From Calothrix membranacea FACHB-236 (GTDB taxonomy: Bacteria > Cyanobacteriota > Cyanobacteriia > Cyanobacteriales > Nostocaceae), in assembly GCF_014696315.1 (NCBI RefSeq), contig NZ_JACJPX010000024.1, forward strand, positions 40,568-104,567: a DNA stretch of 64,000 bases. The letters are read 5' to 3'. The translations under genes and the position numbers were made by a program. Below, piece by piece: positions 48,306-56,119 of the stretch. Below the pieces are notes generated by a model, which was given only the letters and a program-made list of their open reading frames with translations, searched no databases and was not told where the DNA came from. How positions within the stretch are numbered: the stretch's first letter is position 1; every line of letters begins with the position of its first letter.

Positions 48306-49070
48306 TTACCAATCTACTGGTAAGCCCAATCGATCTAAGGTATGCCCATCCTTTAAAAGTGGCTGAATGTCTGTGTCTATGGGAATCTGCCCTCCAGCCA
48401 GTACCAAAGCTCGTTGAGTCACTTTACCTAACCAATTGAGGTCATGGGAGGCAATTAAAATTACCTGCACTGGCAATTTTAATAACACTTGTGCTAGATG
48501 TCGCCGCCATGCAGGATCGAGACCGTTAGTAGGCTCATCTAAAATTAGGATTGCAGGTTCTAGAGCTAAAATTGCGGCGAGAGCAACCAAGCGTCTTTGT
48601 CCTCCAGAAAGTTGATGAGCCGAACGGTTGGCGTAGGCTTCTAAGCCAAAATCAGCTAATAACTGACGCGCCCGATCAATTGCTAATGCTGGTGAAACAC
48701 CATAATTACGTGGCCCAAAGGTAATATCTTCTAAGATAGTGGGCATAAACAATTGGTCGTTGGCATCTTGAAAAGCAAAGCCGATGTGACGACGCACTTG
48801 GGATAGAGTTTTATGTTCTACGGGAATGCCATTAATGCAAATTCTCCCACTTTGCGGTTGTTTTAAGCCGATGAGATTCTCTAGCAAAGTGCTTTTGCCC
48901 GAACCTGTTGCTCCCATCAAAGCCACGCGATCGCCTGCTTTTAATGTAAAAGAAATGTCGCGCAATACTGGCTCTTGATTGGGATAGGCATATACCAAGT
49001 TCTCCACCTCCACTACAGTAGGGTGGGGATGATGGATGGGATATTGGGGATTAGATGTTAAAGATTTCAA
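48306..49070 (-). CDS. cbiO: ECF cobalt/nickel transporter ATPase
   Basis: An ATP-binding protein of the energy-coupling-factor type. Walker A MGATGSGKSTLLENLIGL (about 53-70), Q-loop FAFQDANDQLFM, signature LSGGQRRLVALAAI and Walker B ILILDEPTNGLDP are complete. It powers metal uptake with CbiQ and CbiM, encoded directly upstream. The 5' end is uncertain: the frame opens at TTG 49070, and GTG codons at 49013 or 49007 would give VEVENLVYAYP. The intervening HHPHP residues look repeat-derived. Confidence 0.88.
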   Translation of the reverse strand: MKSLTSNPQYPIHHPHPTVVEVENLVYAYPNQEPVLRDISFTLKAGDRVALMGATGSGKSTLLENLIGLKQPQSGRICINGIPVEHKTLSQVRRHIGFAFQDANDQLFMPTILEDITFGPRNYGVSPALAIDRARQLLADFGLEAYANRSAHQLSGGQRRLVALAAILALEPAILILDEPTNGLDPAWRRHLAQVLLKLPVQVILIASHDLNWLGKVTQRALVLAGGQIPIDTDIQPLLKDGHTLDRLGLPVDW

Positions 49071-49125
49071 AATTCACAACTCAAAATTCACAACTGCGCT
49101 GTTACTGACTGTTGAATATTGACTG

Positions 49126-49791
49126 CTAAATGTTGACTGCTAACTGATAGGAACTGATGGTTAAACAAGCAGCGATCGCACAAGCTGCTAATAAAGCAAT
49201 ACGCTCTTTTGGCCTTAATGTTGAGTCTATTGGTAACTGCCCGTTGTAACCACGGGCGATCATTGCGGTGTAAACTCGTTCTGCTCGTTCTAGACTACGC
49301 AAGTACAAGGCTCCAATCATGGCTGCACTGGCGTAGCGCAACCAGCCAGCAGAGCCATTGAGTCCGCGTAGTTGGGCGCTGCGCTGCATTCTTGTGACTT
49401 CTGACAATAAAATTTCTAGGTATTGTCCAGCTAATAGTAAATTCTCCTTTAACGGTAATGGTAACGGTAAACTTTTCAGGGCGATGCCGAAGCTATGAGC
49501 AGGTAAGGTTAACAAGAAACTATTCATGGCAATCAAACAAATCAGAGAACGAACTAGCAAAAAACTAGCCCGTTCCCAGCCTAAGGGCAAAGCCAGTAAG
49601 GATAAAAACAGTAACTCCGTACCGAGTAATTTTCCCAATTGGGGAAGACGTACACGCAATAACCAGGCCCATAACAATGCGATCGCACCATACACAGCCA
49701 AGGAAGGCCAAGCATGATGCTTTAATAAAGCTGCGCCGATGACAATCACCAGCGACAGTTGCAAACGTAATGGTAGGGAGATGTTAAGCAT
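49126..49791 (-). CDS. cbiQ: ECF transporter transmembrane component CbiQ
   Basis: A 221-residue membrane protein with about five helices and the coupling motif AQLRGLNGSAGWLRYASAA (the first of the two Ala-Arg-Gly-type motifs), followed by MIARGYNGQLP. It forms the T-component that couples CbiO ATPases to CbiM. It overlaps cbiM by 8 bp, indicating translational coupling. Confidence 0.9.
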   Translation of the reverse strand: MLNISLPLRLQLSLVIVIGAALLKHHAWPSLAVYGAIALLWAWLLRVRLPQLGKLLGTELLFLSLLALPLGWERASFLLVRSLICLIAMNSFLLTLPAHSFGIALKSLPLPLPLKENLLLAGQYLEILLSEVTRMQRSAQLRGLNGSAGWLRYASAAMIGALYLRSLERAERVYTAMIARGYNGQLPIDSTLRPKERIALLAACAIAACLTISSYQLAVNI

Positions 49792-50707
49792 TATTTGGTC
49801 TCACCACCTTGGCTATGCCAAAGGCGACAGCAAAGCAAACAGCAGCTCCCACCAGCCCAGCAATACTGGTGCCAATCGTCCCTAATCCCTGTATACCGTA
49901 ATCAGCTAAAGGTGTGGGCACAATTACCCGTACTTTGTCGCCTAAGTCGATAAAGCCTAAGTTCTCGGCAACTCTTTCTAAGCCATCTGGCCAAGCTGAG
50001 GCAAAAAGTGATAGTACACCCGCTACTAAAAAAATAGTAACAACAGGTATTGACCAACCGCGAAATTGCTGCTGTTCCCCTGGTAATAAATCTGGTCTCT
50101 GTCTAGCGAGGTAAACTAATACGCTACCAGTAATTAGCCCTTCACCAATGCCAATCAAAATATGAGTACCAGTCATTGCGGGTAAAACTACAGCTACCGA
50201 TGCTGTTCCAGATAAAGCTAACTCCAAGGCACAAGCTATGGCTGCTACCACCACGCTCACACCAGCTGCAATTCCAGCTGCTAGGGGTAAGCGCTGTTTC
50301 GATCCACCAAATAGCCGTTGCAAAGTTTGAGTTAATCCCCAACCAACCCAAACGCCAATAAAGGCCATATTTAAAATATTTGCACCTAAGGCTGTGATGC
50401 CACCATCTGCAAACAACACTGCTTGGATAATTAAGACCGTAGCAATGCATAATGCCCCAGCCCAAGGACTTCCTAAAATAACTGCTGCTAAGGTTCCTCC
50501 TAATAAATGTCCACTAGTACCCCCTGCTACAGGGAAGTTAACCATCTGGGCAGCGAAAATAAAAGCTGTAGTTAAGCCCAGTACTGGAGCGCGGCGAACT
50601 CCAAAAGCGTCTTGCGATCGCCTCAATGCAATTAAGAGTGCTGCCGCACTCGCTACACTAGTAGCCCCTGCTACTGGTATAGAAACAAATCCATCAGGAA
50701 TATGCAT
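49784..50707 (-). CDS. cbiM: CbiM substrate-binding component fused to a PDGLE (CbiN-like) domain
   Basis: A 307-residue protein. The N-terminal MHIPDGFVS (the Met-His-Ile-Pro-Asp-Gly metal-binding N-terminus) and NFPVAGGTSGHLLGGTLAA are the CbiM/NikM motifs. The C-terminal ASAWPDGLERVAENLGF contains the PDGLE motif of the CbiN-like partner, so both functions are on one chain. Co2+ or Ni2+ is the expected cargo. No B12 riboswitch is visible upstream. It is divergent from the multicopper-oxidase island. Confidence 0.9.
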   Translation of the reverse strand: MHIPDGFVSIPVAGATSVASAAALLIALRRSQDAFGVRRAPVLGLTTAFIFAAQMVNFPVAGGTSGHLLGGTLAAVILGSPWAGALCIATVLIIQAVLFADGGITALGANILNMAFIGVWVGWGLTQTLQRLFGGSKQRLPLAAGIAAGVSVVVAAIACALELALSGTASVAVVLPAMTGTHILIGIGEGLITGSVLVYLARQRPDLLPGEQQQFRGWSIPVVTIFLVAGVLSLFASAWPDGLERVAENLGFIDLGDKVRVIVPTPLADYGIQGLGTIGTSIAGLVGAAVCFAVAFGIAKVVRPNNA

Positions 50708-50717
50708 GATTTGCCCC

Positions 50718-50767
50718 GTGTATGATGTTTTTATTCACACAAATTACTTAATGTAATTGCGGCATTA
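50718..50767 (-). promoter_or_regulatory. imperfect palindromes in front of cbiM
   Basis: GTGT and ACAC tips at 50718-50740 enclose an AT-rich centre (weak dyad). An ATTAC-N5-GTAAT pair follows at 50743-50757, and the word TAATGTAA at 50749-50756, also found in the palindrome at 51353. These may be operators for a metal regulator. Support is sequence symmetry only. Confidence 0.35.
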
Positions 50768-51352
50768 AATTAATAAAAAGCAGAAAACTTACCCTTTTTA
50801 CAATGCCCTCTTGGGGGATTTTATACTGATACTTTCGACAGATTGACAATAAAATATGCGTTAAATAATATACTTATTTTTTAATATATCAACTTTTATT
50901 AATTTTATTTTTAGATTACATACAAAAAATTAGTAAAAATGTCATGTTGGTACCTGCTAAGGCTAGAGTTTGGGCTTTTAGCCAATTGACGAATATTTAT
51001 ATTTATCTATGTTTAGACGCAAATTAATTTGATATTTATCTACGCGAAAAAGCTAGAGCTAAAAAATAGATTTACCTTTATAGGCAAGATTCGCATTAGA
51101 CAAATTAGTGATATTTGATTCTGTCTCATCAGTAAATCTGAGATTTTTTTGCAGATAGATCATTTAAAAGTATTTAATATCACCCTGAGAGCAAATTTTC
51201 TATGAGTAAATCAGGGTTAAAAGACCAAAAGGAATACTAAAAATACAGCATATTTTAGGTAAATGAGGTATGCGCTTCGGGGCAATGCACTGCCATGCCC
51301 TTACAATTATCCGTACTTCACCAACTTGCAACCTGCTGTAATTTTCTCAATA

Positions 51353-51369
51353 TAATGTAAATTACATTA
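51353..51369. promoter_or_regulatory. 17-bp palindrome, possible operator
   Basis: TAATGTAAATTACATTA is self-complementary around its centre. The half-site TAATGTAA recurs beside cbiM at 50749. It lies about 270 bp upstream of the multicopper oxidase ATG. Confidence 0.4.
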
Positions 51370-51546
51370 ATAAAATTTAATATTCTCTAAGGGTTATTTT
51401 TAGGGCAGCACTAAATTTTCTGCAATCCTACACCTTAGCTTGCTTCTCTGCTAACACTTATTTCTCTACACCTGAAAGTCAAAAATTGTTGACATCCACA
51501 AAAAAGTGGAAGGGATTTTCGGTGAGAAAATATTTACAAATTTATT

Positions 51547-51565
51547 GACAATGATTCTTAATCAC
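51547..51565 (+). promoter_or_regulatory. Fur-box-like sequence
   Basis: GACAATGATTCTTAATCAC agrees with the 19-bp GATAATGATAATCATTATC consensus at 12 of 19 positions by eye. It lies about 70 bp before the multicopper oxidase start, a plausible place for iron-dependent repression. AT-rich context makes chance matches possible. Confidence 0.4.
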
Positions 51566-51635
51566 TCTAATATACCAAGAGTAATTGCAAATCTTTTGCA
51601 ACTCTCCATTGTAGCGCTAACCGTTATTTAATGTC

Positions 51636-52625
51636 ATGCCCAATAACTTAGCTTTGGGAAAAGAACAATTTTGGAGTCGTCGTCAATTACTAAAGCTGGG
51701 TTTAGGTGGTACTTGTATGGCGGGAGCAGCAGCACTTTGGCACGCAACGAGTGTCAATAGTAAGTCCATCGTCAAAGTCCCACCTCTGGAAATTGAGGCA
51801 TCTGAGGGAGTTACCCAACCCATGAAGATGCTAAGAAATTTCGATTATGGGACATTAAAGCAAGAGAATGGACGCACTATTCGAGAGTTTCAGTTAACTG
51901 CTGGTACTTCTGTAATTCAGCTCAATAGTGCTGTCTCCTATAACATCTGGGATTTAAACGGTCACATACCAGGGCCAACACTACGAGTAAAACAAGGCGA
52001 ACGGGTAAGGATACTATTTCTCAATAAGGCAGGACATTCTCATTCTTTACACTTTCATGGGGTTCATTCATCAGATATGGATGGTATCCGTCCAGTAAGT
52101 AATGGGAGTGCGACAATTTATGAATTTGATGCCGAACCCTACGGCGTTCATTTATATCATTGCCATATTGAACCAGTTACCCGTCACATTGCTAAGGGGT
52201 TATATGGGATGTTTATCATCGATCCGCCAAAACCCCGTCCGCCTGCAGATGAAATTGTGTTGGTAATGGCTGGGTATGACGTTAATGACGATAGCCGTAA
52301 TGAATATTACGCTTTCAATGGTTTACCGCATCACTACATGGACAATCCCATCCGAATTTACAAAGATCAGTTAATTCGGCTCTATGTCCTCAACATCATC
52401 GAATATGACCCAGCAGTGACATTTCATCTTCATGCTAATTTCTTTGATGTTTATCGTAGCGGCATGACGATGACTCCTAGTGAGAAAACTGATGTGATCA
52501 CGATGGGGGTAGCCGAAAGGCACATCTTGGAATTTGCATTTCGCTATCCAGGGAAATATATGTTTCATCCCCATCAAGATGCGATCGCAGAAAACGGTTG
52601 TATGGGTGTATTTGAAGTGATCTAA
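51636..52625 (+). CDS. Tat-exported two-domain multicopper oxidase (putative ferroxidase)
   Basis: A 329-residue protein with a twin-arginine leader (SRRQLLKLGLGG, R15-R16) and two cupredoxin domains. Four His-x-His motifs, HFH (139-141), HCH (175-177), HLH (264-266) and HPH (311-313), supply the eight His of a trinuclear cluster, and Cys176 with His136 and His184 fits a type 1 site. The axial position looks like Leu189, as in some high-potential oxidases. The small two-domain layout is unlike three-domain CueO. Together with the downstream FTR1 permease it could oxidise Fe(II) in the periplasm. It is the first gene of the island. Confidence 0.85.
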   Translation: MPNNLALGKEQFWSRRQLLKLGLGGTCMAGAAALWHATSVNSKSIVKVPPLEIEASEGVTQPMKMLRNFDYGTLKQENGRTIREFQLTAGTSVIQLNSAVSYNIWDLNGHIPGPTLRVKQGERVRILFLNKAGHSHSLHFHGVHSSDMDGIRPVSNGSATIYEFDAEPYGVHLYHCHIEPVTRHIAKGLYGMFIIDPPKPRPPADEIVLVMAGYDVNDDSRNEYYAFNGLPHHYMDNPIRIYKDQLIRLYVLNIIEYDPAVTFHLHANFFDVYRSGMTMTPSEKTDVITMGVAERHILEFAFRYPGKYMFHPHQDAIAENGCMGVFEVI

Positions 52626-52707
52626 CAATCTTTAACGATTGTATCAAGTTTGTTTGCTGTTGACTGTTGAATGTCAGCAGCTATTTTTGAATTACCGGGT
52701 GTTGTTT

Positions 52708-53331
52708 ATGGCGTTAGATTCACAAGTTGATTCTGGTTCCAGTCAGTTTCCACGACAGCTAGATATTGCACAAGTCGCTGTTTATGGATTAAGCATTTTA
52801 TCTGCTGGAATATTCCTGTTTTTGCCATTCATGAATCTATTGCATCCTAGTCCTTGGCAAAGATGGATGGGAACAATTCATGGTTGTGGAGCATTATTAG
52901 CAACAGTTGTTGCTGTTTACACAGGACATTTAGCTTTTCCTTTACTGCGAGGAGTTAGTAATATTCTGCCTCAAATACGTACTCTGACTTTTTGGTCGAG
53001 TGTAATTACCTTTTTGGGGATCGCTACAGGTAACCTAGCATATATGCGTTATCGTGCAGGTTCAGAATTTGGCGGTGCGCGCGCTTGGCTCAAAGAAAAC
53101 TCGCCATTAACTCATTACGTATTCATGGAATATCACGAATTTAGCGTTCTGTTTACTCTGCCATTAGGAGTAGCTTGTACTTGGGTTTTGTGGAAGTACG
53201 GTGACTCGATTTTAGAAAAGCAAAATCGTCCAATTTTGACAGCTACTTGTGTAGCTTTAATGGCGATGATGTTTTTTTCTATGGGTGGATTAGTCACAGG
53301 ACTTGGTGTTGCTAAAATCCATGCTTTGTAA
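52708..53331 (+). CDS. uncharacterised membrane protein with helix histidines
   Basis: A 207-residue protein with about four or five helices. Histidines recur in or near the membrane: MGTIHGCGALLATV, VYTGHLAFPLL and THYVFMEYHEFSVLFTL. Paired His in neighbouring helices would suit b-type haem or metal ligation, but this is an inference. I chose ATG 52708; a longer frame from 52639 adds a non-membrane leader. It sits between the multicopper oxidase and another membrane protein, all on the plus strand, suggesting a shared role in electron or metal handling. Confidence 0.75.
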   Translation: MALDSQVDSGSSQFPRQLDIAQVAVYGLSILSAGIFLFLPFMNLLHPSPWQRWMGTIHGCGALLATVVAVYTGHLAFPLLRGVSNILPQIRTLTFWSSVITFLGIATGNLAYMRYRAGSEFGGARAWLKENSPLTHYVFMEYHEFSVLFTLPLGVACTWVLWKYGDSILEKQNRPILTATCVALMAMMFFSMGGLVTGLGVAKIHAL

Positions 53332-53379
53332 TTTATAACGCCAAGATTGTGATGAATAATTTACGTTAAGGATGATTAC

Positions 53380-53853
53380 ATGAGTAGAAAAAGGTTTTCT
53401 AGTCAAACATTAGCATCGGCACCTCTATACAGCCAAATTTGGGAAACATTAAAAGGCTTTCCTAGCACTTTAGCCGCAGGGTCAAATAATCCTCCTACAG
53501 TTTCTGGCCCAGCCGCAGCAGCCTTTTTAAGTGTGGGTATTGGATGTTTTACGATGATGGTTACTCATCACTTATCTGATACATCGAAAAATATCGAAAA
53601 TATGGTTTGGGGTCTTGGTAGTTGGATACCAGGAAGCCATAACCCAAGCAAACTATGGGGGAATATTGGCAGTTATACCGGCAAGGAAACAATGTTGTTA
53701 CTAGGCTGGCTGGTGAGCTGGTTTATTCTTTCTGTGCTGTGGAATCACAAAAAAATTCAACCCAGAACCATATTTTTTTGGATGTCTACCCTAATGATTG
53801 CTGCTACAGCTATGAGTTGGCATCCTTTATTCCCCTACCTACCGTTAAGTTAA
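53380..53853 (+). CDS. uncharacterised membrane protein, 157 aa
   Basis: Three hydrophobic segments (about 45-62, 103-122, 130-145). His residues occur in FTMMVTHHLSDTSKN near the first and SWHPLFPYLPLS at the C-terminus. A GGATGATTACATG context gives a fair ribosome-binding site. It is 48 bp downstream of the preceding membrane gene. I do not recognise the family. It likely belongs to the same operon. Confidence 0.72.
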   Translation: MSRKRFSSQTLASAPLYSQIWETLKGFPSTLAAGSNNPPTVSGPAAAAFLSVGIGCFTMMVTHHLSDTSKNIENMVWGLGSWIPGSHNPSKLWGNIGSYTGKETMLLLGWLVSWFILSVLWNHKKIQPRTIFFWMSTLMIAATAMSWHPLFPYLPLS

Positions 53854-53878
53854 TCAAAAGTCAAGGAAATGTTGAGTT

Positions 53879-54073
53879 ATGGAGATAGAAAAGAGTCGGA
53901 TTTCCCGCAGAAAAATGCACAAATATATCTGGATGTTAGTAGGAGTTTTTAGTCTATTAGCTGCTACTTATCCCACCGCAATGATACGGGTGAGTCAAAA
54001 GCCAAAATTCCACGGTTATCACGTCAAATCTTTGCAATTGGACGGACACATCGCCAATAATTCTGTAAAGTAA
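53879..54073 (+). CDS. small single-pass membrane protein, 64 aa
   Basis: A basic N-terminus (MEIEKSRISRRKMHKYIW) is followed by a single hydrophobic helix (about 17-32) and a short tail containing KFHGYHVKSLQLDGH with three His. It begins 25 bp after the previous stop and ends before a gap. Size and position suggest a small accessory subunit of the same operon. Too short for confident family assignment. Confidence 0.6.
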   Translation: MEIEKSRISRRKMHKYIWMLVGVFSLLAATYPTAMIRVSQKPKFHGYHVKSLQLDGHIANNSVK

Positions 54074-54376
54074 AGACCCCATACAGCATCAAGAATAATA
54101 GGCAATATGGAGTCCGTTTAGATTTTCTTGTGTTTTAATTTTAGCATTCCCAGGTGAGAGCCTGGGAAACCCCATAATACATTGAAGTGACTGGCGAAAT
54201 TATCAATCAAAACTGTAAAAATCATTAAATTACAATCAAATATTTTGGCAATTAGTTGATAAAAACTCTTATATATGATAAATCAAACTAATACCTAATG
54301 AAAAAAACTATCAATAGTTCCTAATCACGCCTGGAACTTATGAAATTATGGGTTGAAAAACTTTTTAGGAGCAAAA
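54074..54376. other. intergenic gap within the iron island
   Basis: About 300 bp. It holds the 54147-54168 hairpin and then AT-rich sequence with a TAGGAG ribosome-binding site just before the lipoprotein ATG. Suggests a separate promoter for the downstream gene. Confidence 0.5.
54147..54168. terminator. short hairpin
   Basis: TTCCCAGG and CCTGGGAA arms with a 6-base loop follow the three membrane genes by about 75 bp. There is no clear U-tract, so it may attenuate rather than fully terminate. Confidence 0.45.
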
Positions 54377-55417
54377 ATGATTAAATTACGCTATGTCTGC
54401 TTGGCTATTAGTGCTTGTGCTATTGTTTCTCTAAGTTCTTGTAATAATAGTACGCCAACTGCCAGTAATGCACCTGCACCTACTGCTAATAGCTCTACCG
54501 CCCAAGTTACGGAAGCAGCAAGTCATAACAGCCACGGTGGAAAAGCCAAAATTAATATCAATACTGCTATCTTGTCGGAGTTAGATAAGTTTGAAGCCAA
54601 ATTAGGAGTTCCGGCGTTATCAAACAAAATTCAAGCTAGCCGTCCCTATGCAAATCCAGAGGATTTGGTAAGCAAAAAGGTAATTACCCAAGAACAGTTT
54701 GATCAAATCAAAGATCAAGTAACTGTACAGGAAGTAGTACTAACAGGCGAGGCGAAAGATGTTGATTACATGACCAAATTAGGGTTAATGAAAGGACATC
54801 TTTTAGTAGCGCAAGAACTTTTGGATCAAAATCAACCTAAACAGGCTGAACCTCATATTGGACATCCAGTTGAGGAAATTTATGTTGATGTTGAAGAACA
54901 ATTAAACGAACGCAAAGTTAAAGAATTCAAGACTAGTTTAGTGAGTTTGCAAGATTTAGTTAAATCTAATCCCAAGAACCCGAAACTGAAAACAGATTTT
55001 ACTACTTCCGTGCAAGCCGTTGATGGCGCGATCGCAACTTTACCAGAAGCGCAACGTACCAAGCCAGGATTCGTGCTTCAGGTAATTAACGGCTTATTGG
55101 ATGCAGCTAACTCAGAATATGGAGCTGCGATCGCCAATAATAAAATCTCCGCAGCAATTGAATATCAAGACTCTCGCGGCTTTGTCGTCTACGCTAATGA
55201 CTTATATAAGAGCATTGCTAGCCAAGTAGCCCAAACCAGCCCTGAAGCCAATAAAGCAATAGAAGCAAGTTTTGCTGATTTAGTCAAAGTTTGGCCCACC
55301 GCCATCCCGCCAGCTAGCCCAGTGAAAACTCCTGAAGATGTCACCAAGCTAGTTAAAACCATTGAGCAAAACTCTCAAATAGTGATTGACAAAACTAGCA
55401 CCCAAGCACAACAATAG
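54377..55417 (+). CDS. lipoprotein with helix-hairpin-helix and EfeO-like helical region
   Basis: A 346-residue lipoprotein: signal sequence, lipobox SLSSC (Cys about residue 22). A ComEA-like helix-hairpin-helix segment follows (INTAILSELDKF, VSKKVITQEQFDQIKDQV, about residues 60-118). The rest is helical and contains EPHIGHPVEEIYVDVEEQ, with an HxxE motif reminiscent of imelysin/EfeO iron-binding proteins. Position between a copper oxidase and an iron permease supports a periplasmic iron-binding role, as an inference. AGGAG is well placed for the ATG at 54377. Confidence 0.75.
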   Translation: MIKLRYVCLAISACAIVSLSSCNNSTPTASNAPAPTANSSTAQVTEAASHNSHGGKAKININTAILSELDKFEAKLGVPALSNKIQASRPYANPEDLVSKKVITQEQFDQIKDQVTVQEVVLTGEAKDVDYMTKLGLMKGHLLVAQELLDQNQPKQAEPHIGHPVEEIYVDVEEQLNERKVKEFKTSLVSLQDLVKSNPKNPKLKTDFTTSVQAVDGAIATLPEAQRTKPGFVLQVINGLLDAANSEYGAAIANNKISAAIEYQDSRGFVVYANDLYKSIASQVAQTSPEANKAIEASFADLVKVWPTAIPPASPVKTPEDVTKLVKTIEQNSQIVIDKTSTQAQQ

Positions 55418-55592
55418 CAATTCTGCCGGATTAGCGATGTAGATAGACGAGTTTAAAATGAGTAAATAGTGAGGAAATATTTAGGAGTTAAAAGTGAAGC
55501 TCGTTTCGACTTTTAACACTTCAAAAGAGTATAACTTCTAACTCATTTCTCATTAATCTACATCCCGTAACCTTTGCTGAATTTAACAACTG

Positions 55593-56027
55593 ATGCAAGA
55601 ACTTGACCACAAGAAGACCATTGATCTACTCAACGCCATCATGGAATTTGAACTAGCAGGAGTAGTGCGTTATACACATTATTCCCTGATGGTAACTGGC
55701 CCTAATCGCATTCCAATTGTGGCTTTTTTCAAAGCACAAGCAAGTGAATCTTTACTTCATGCTCAACAAGTGGGAGAAATCCTCACTGGTTTAGATGGAC
55801 ATCCTTCGCTGAAAATTGCTCAAATGGAAGAATCTTACCAGCATTCAGTCAAGGATATCTTGGCAGAAAGCTTATCCCACGAAAAGAAAGCGCTAGATTT
55901 GTATAAAGCTCTCCTAGATACTGTCACAAATGCCAGCATTTATTTAGAAGAGTTTGCTCGTGGCATGATTGGTCAAGAAGAGATGCATAATCTTGAATTG
56001 AAAAAAATGTTACGCGATTTTAGTTAA
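55593..56027 (+). CDS. ferritin-like (bacterioferritin-type) protein
   Basis: A 144-residue four-helix protein. Ligand-type residues are seen in AIMEFELAGVVRYTHYSL (first helix, Glu), SESLLHAQQVGE (Glu-x-x-x-His), SHEKKALDLYKAL (third helix, Glu) and GMIGQEEMHNLELKK (last helix, Glu and His), the classic diiron ferroxidase pattern. It would store or buffer iron taken up by the permease encoded next door. A heptamer-repeat tract separates it from the FTR1 gene. Confidence 0.85.
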   Translation: MQELDHKKTIDLLNAIMEFELAGVVRYTHYSLMVTGPNRIPIVAFFKAQASESLLHAQQVGEILTGLDGHPSLKIAQMEESYQHSVKDILAESLSHEKKALDLYKALLDTVTNASIYLEEFARGMIGQEEMHNLELKKMLRDFS

Positions 56028-56029
56028 TT

Positions 56030-56115
56030 GTCGTTAGTCATTAGTCGTTAGTCACTAGTTATTGCTAAAGACTAATGACTAATGACTAATGACGAAGGAC
56101 TAAGGACAAAGGACA
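56030..56115. repeat. heptamer-type tandem repeats
   Basis: Units GTTAGTC, CTAATGA and AAGGACA fill the gap between the ferritin-like and FTR1 genes, up to the ATG at 56120. Confidence 0.8.
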
Positions 56116-56119
56116 AACA

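Larger units (their letters stand above)
50708..51635. other. long divergent intergenic region, cbiM to multicopper oxidase
   Basis: About 930 bp, very AT-rich, between the cobalt/nickel operon and the probable iron island. It contains possible operators (50718-50767, 51353-51369, 51547-51565) and perhaps a degenerate core of the ~90-bp repeat near 51280-51300. I see no gene. Confidence 0.55.

Noticed and set aside
50708..51635. Cobalamin riboswitch upstream of cbiM
   Set aside because: No B12-box-like sequence or matching structure could be seen on the minus strand.
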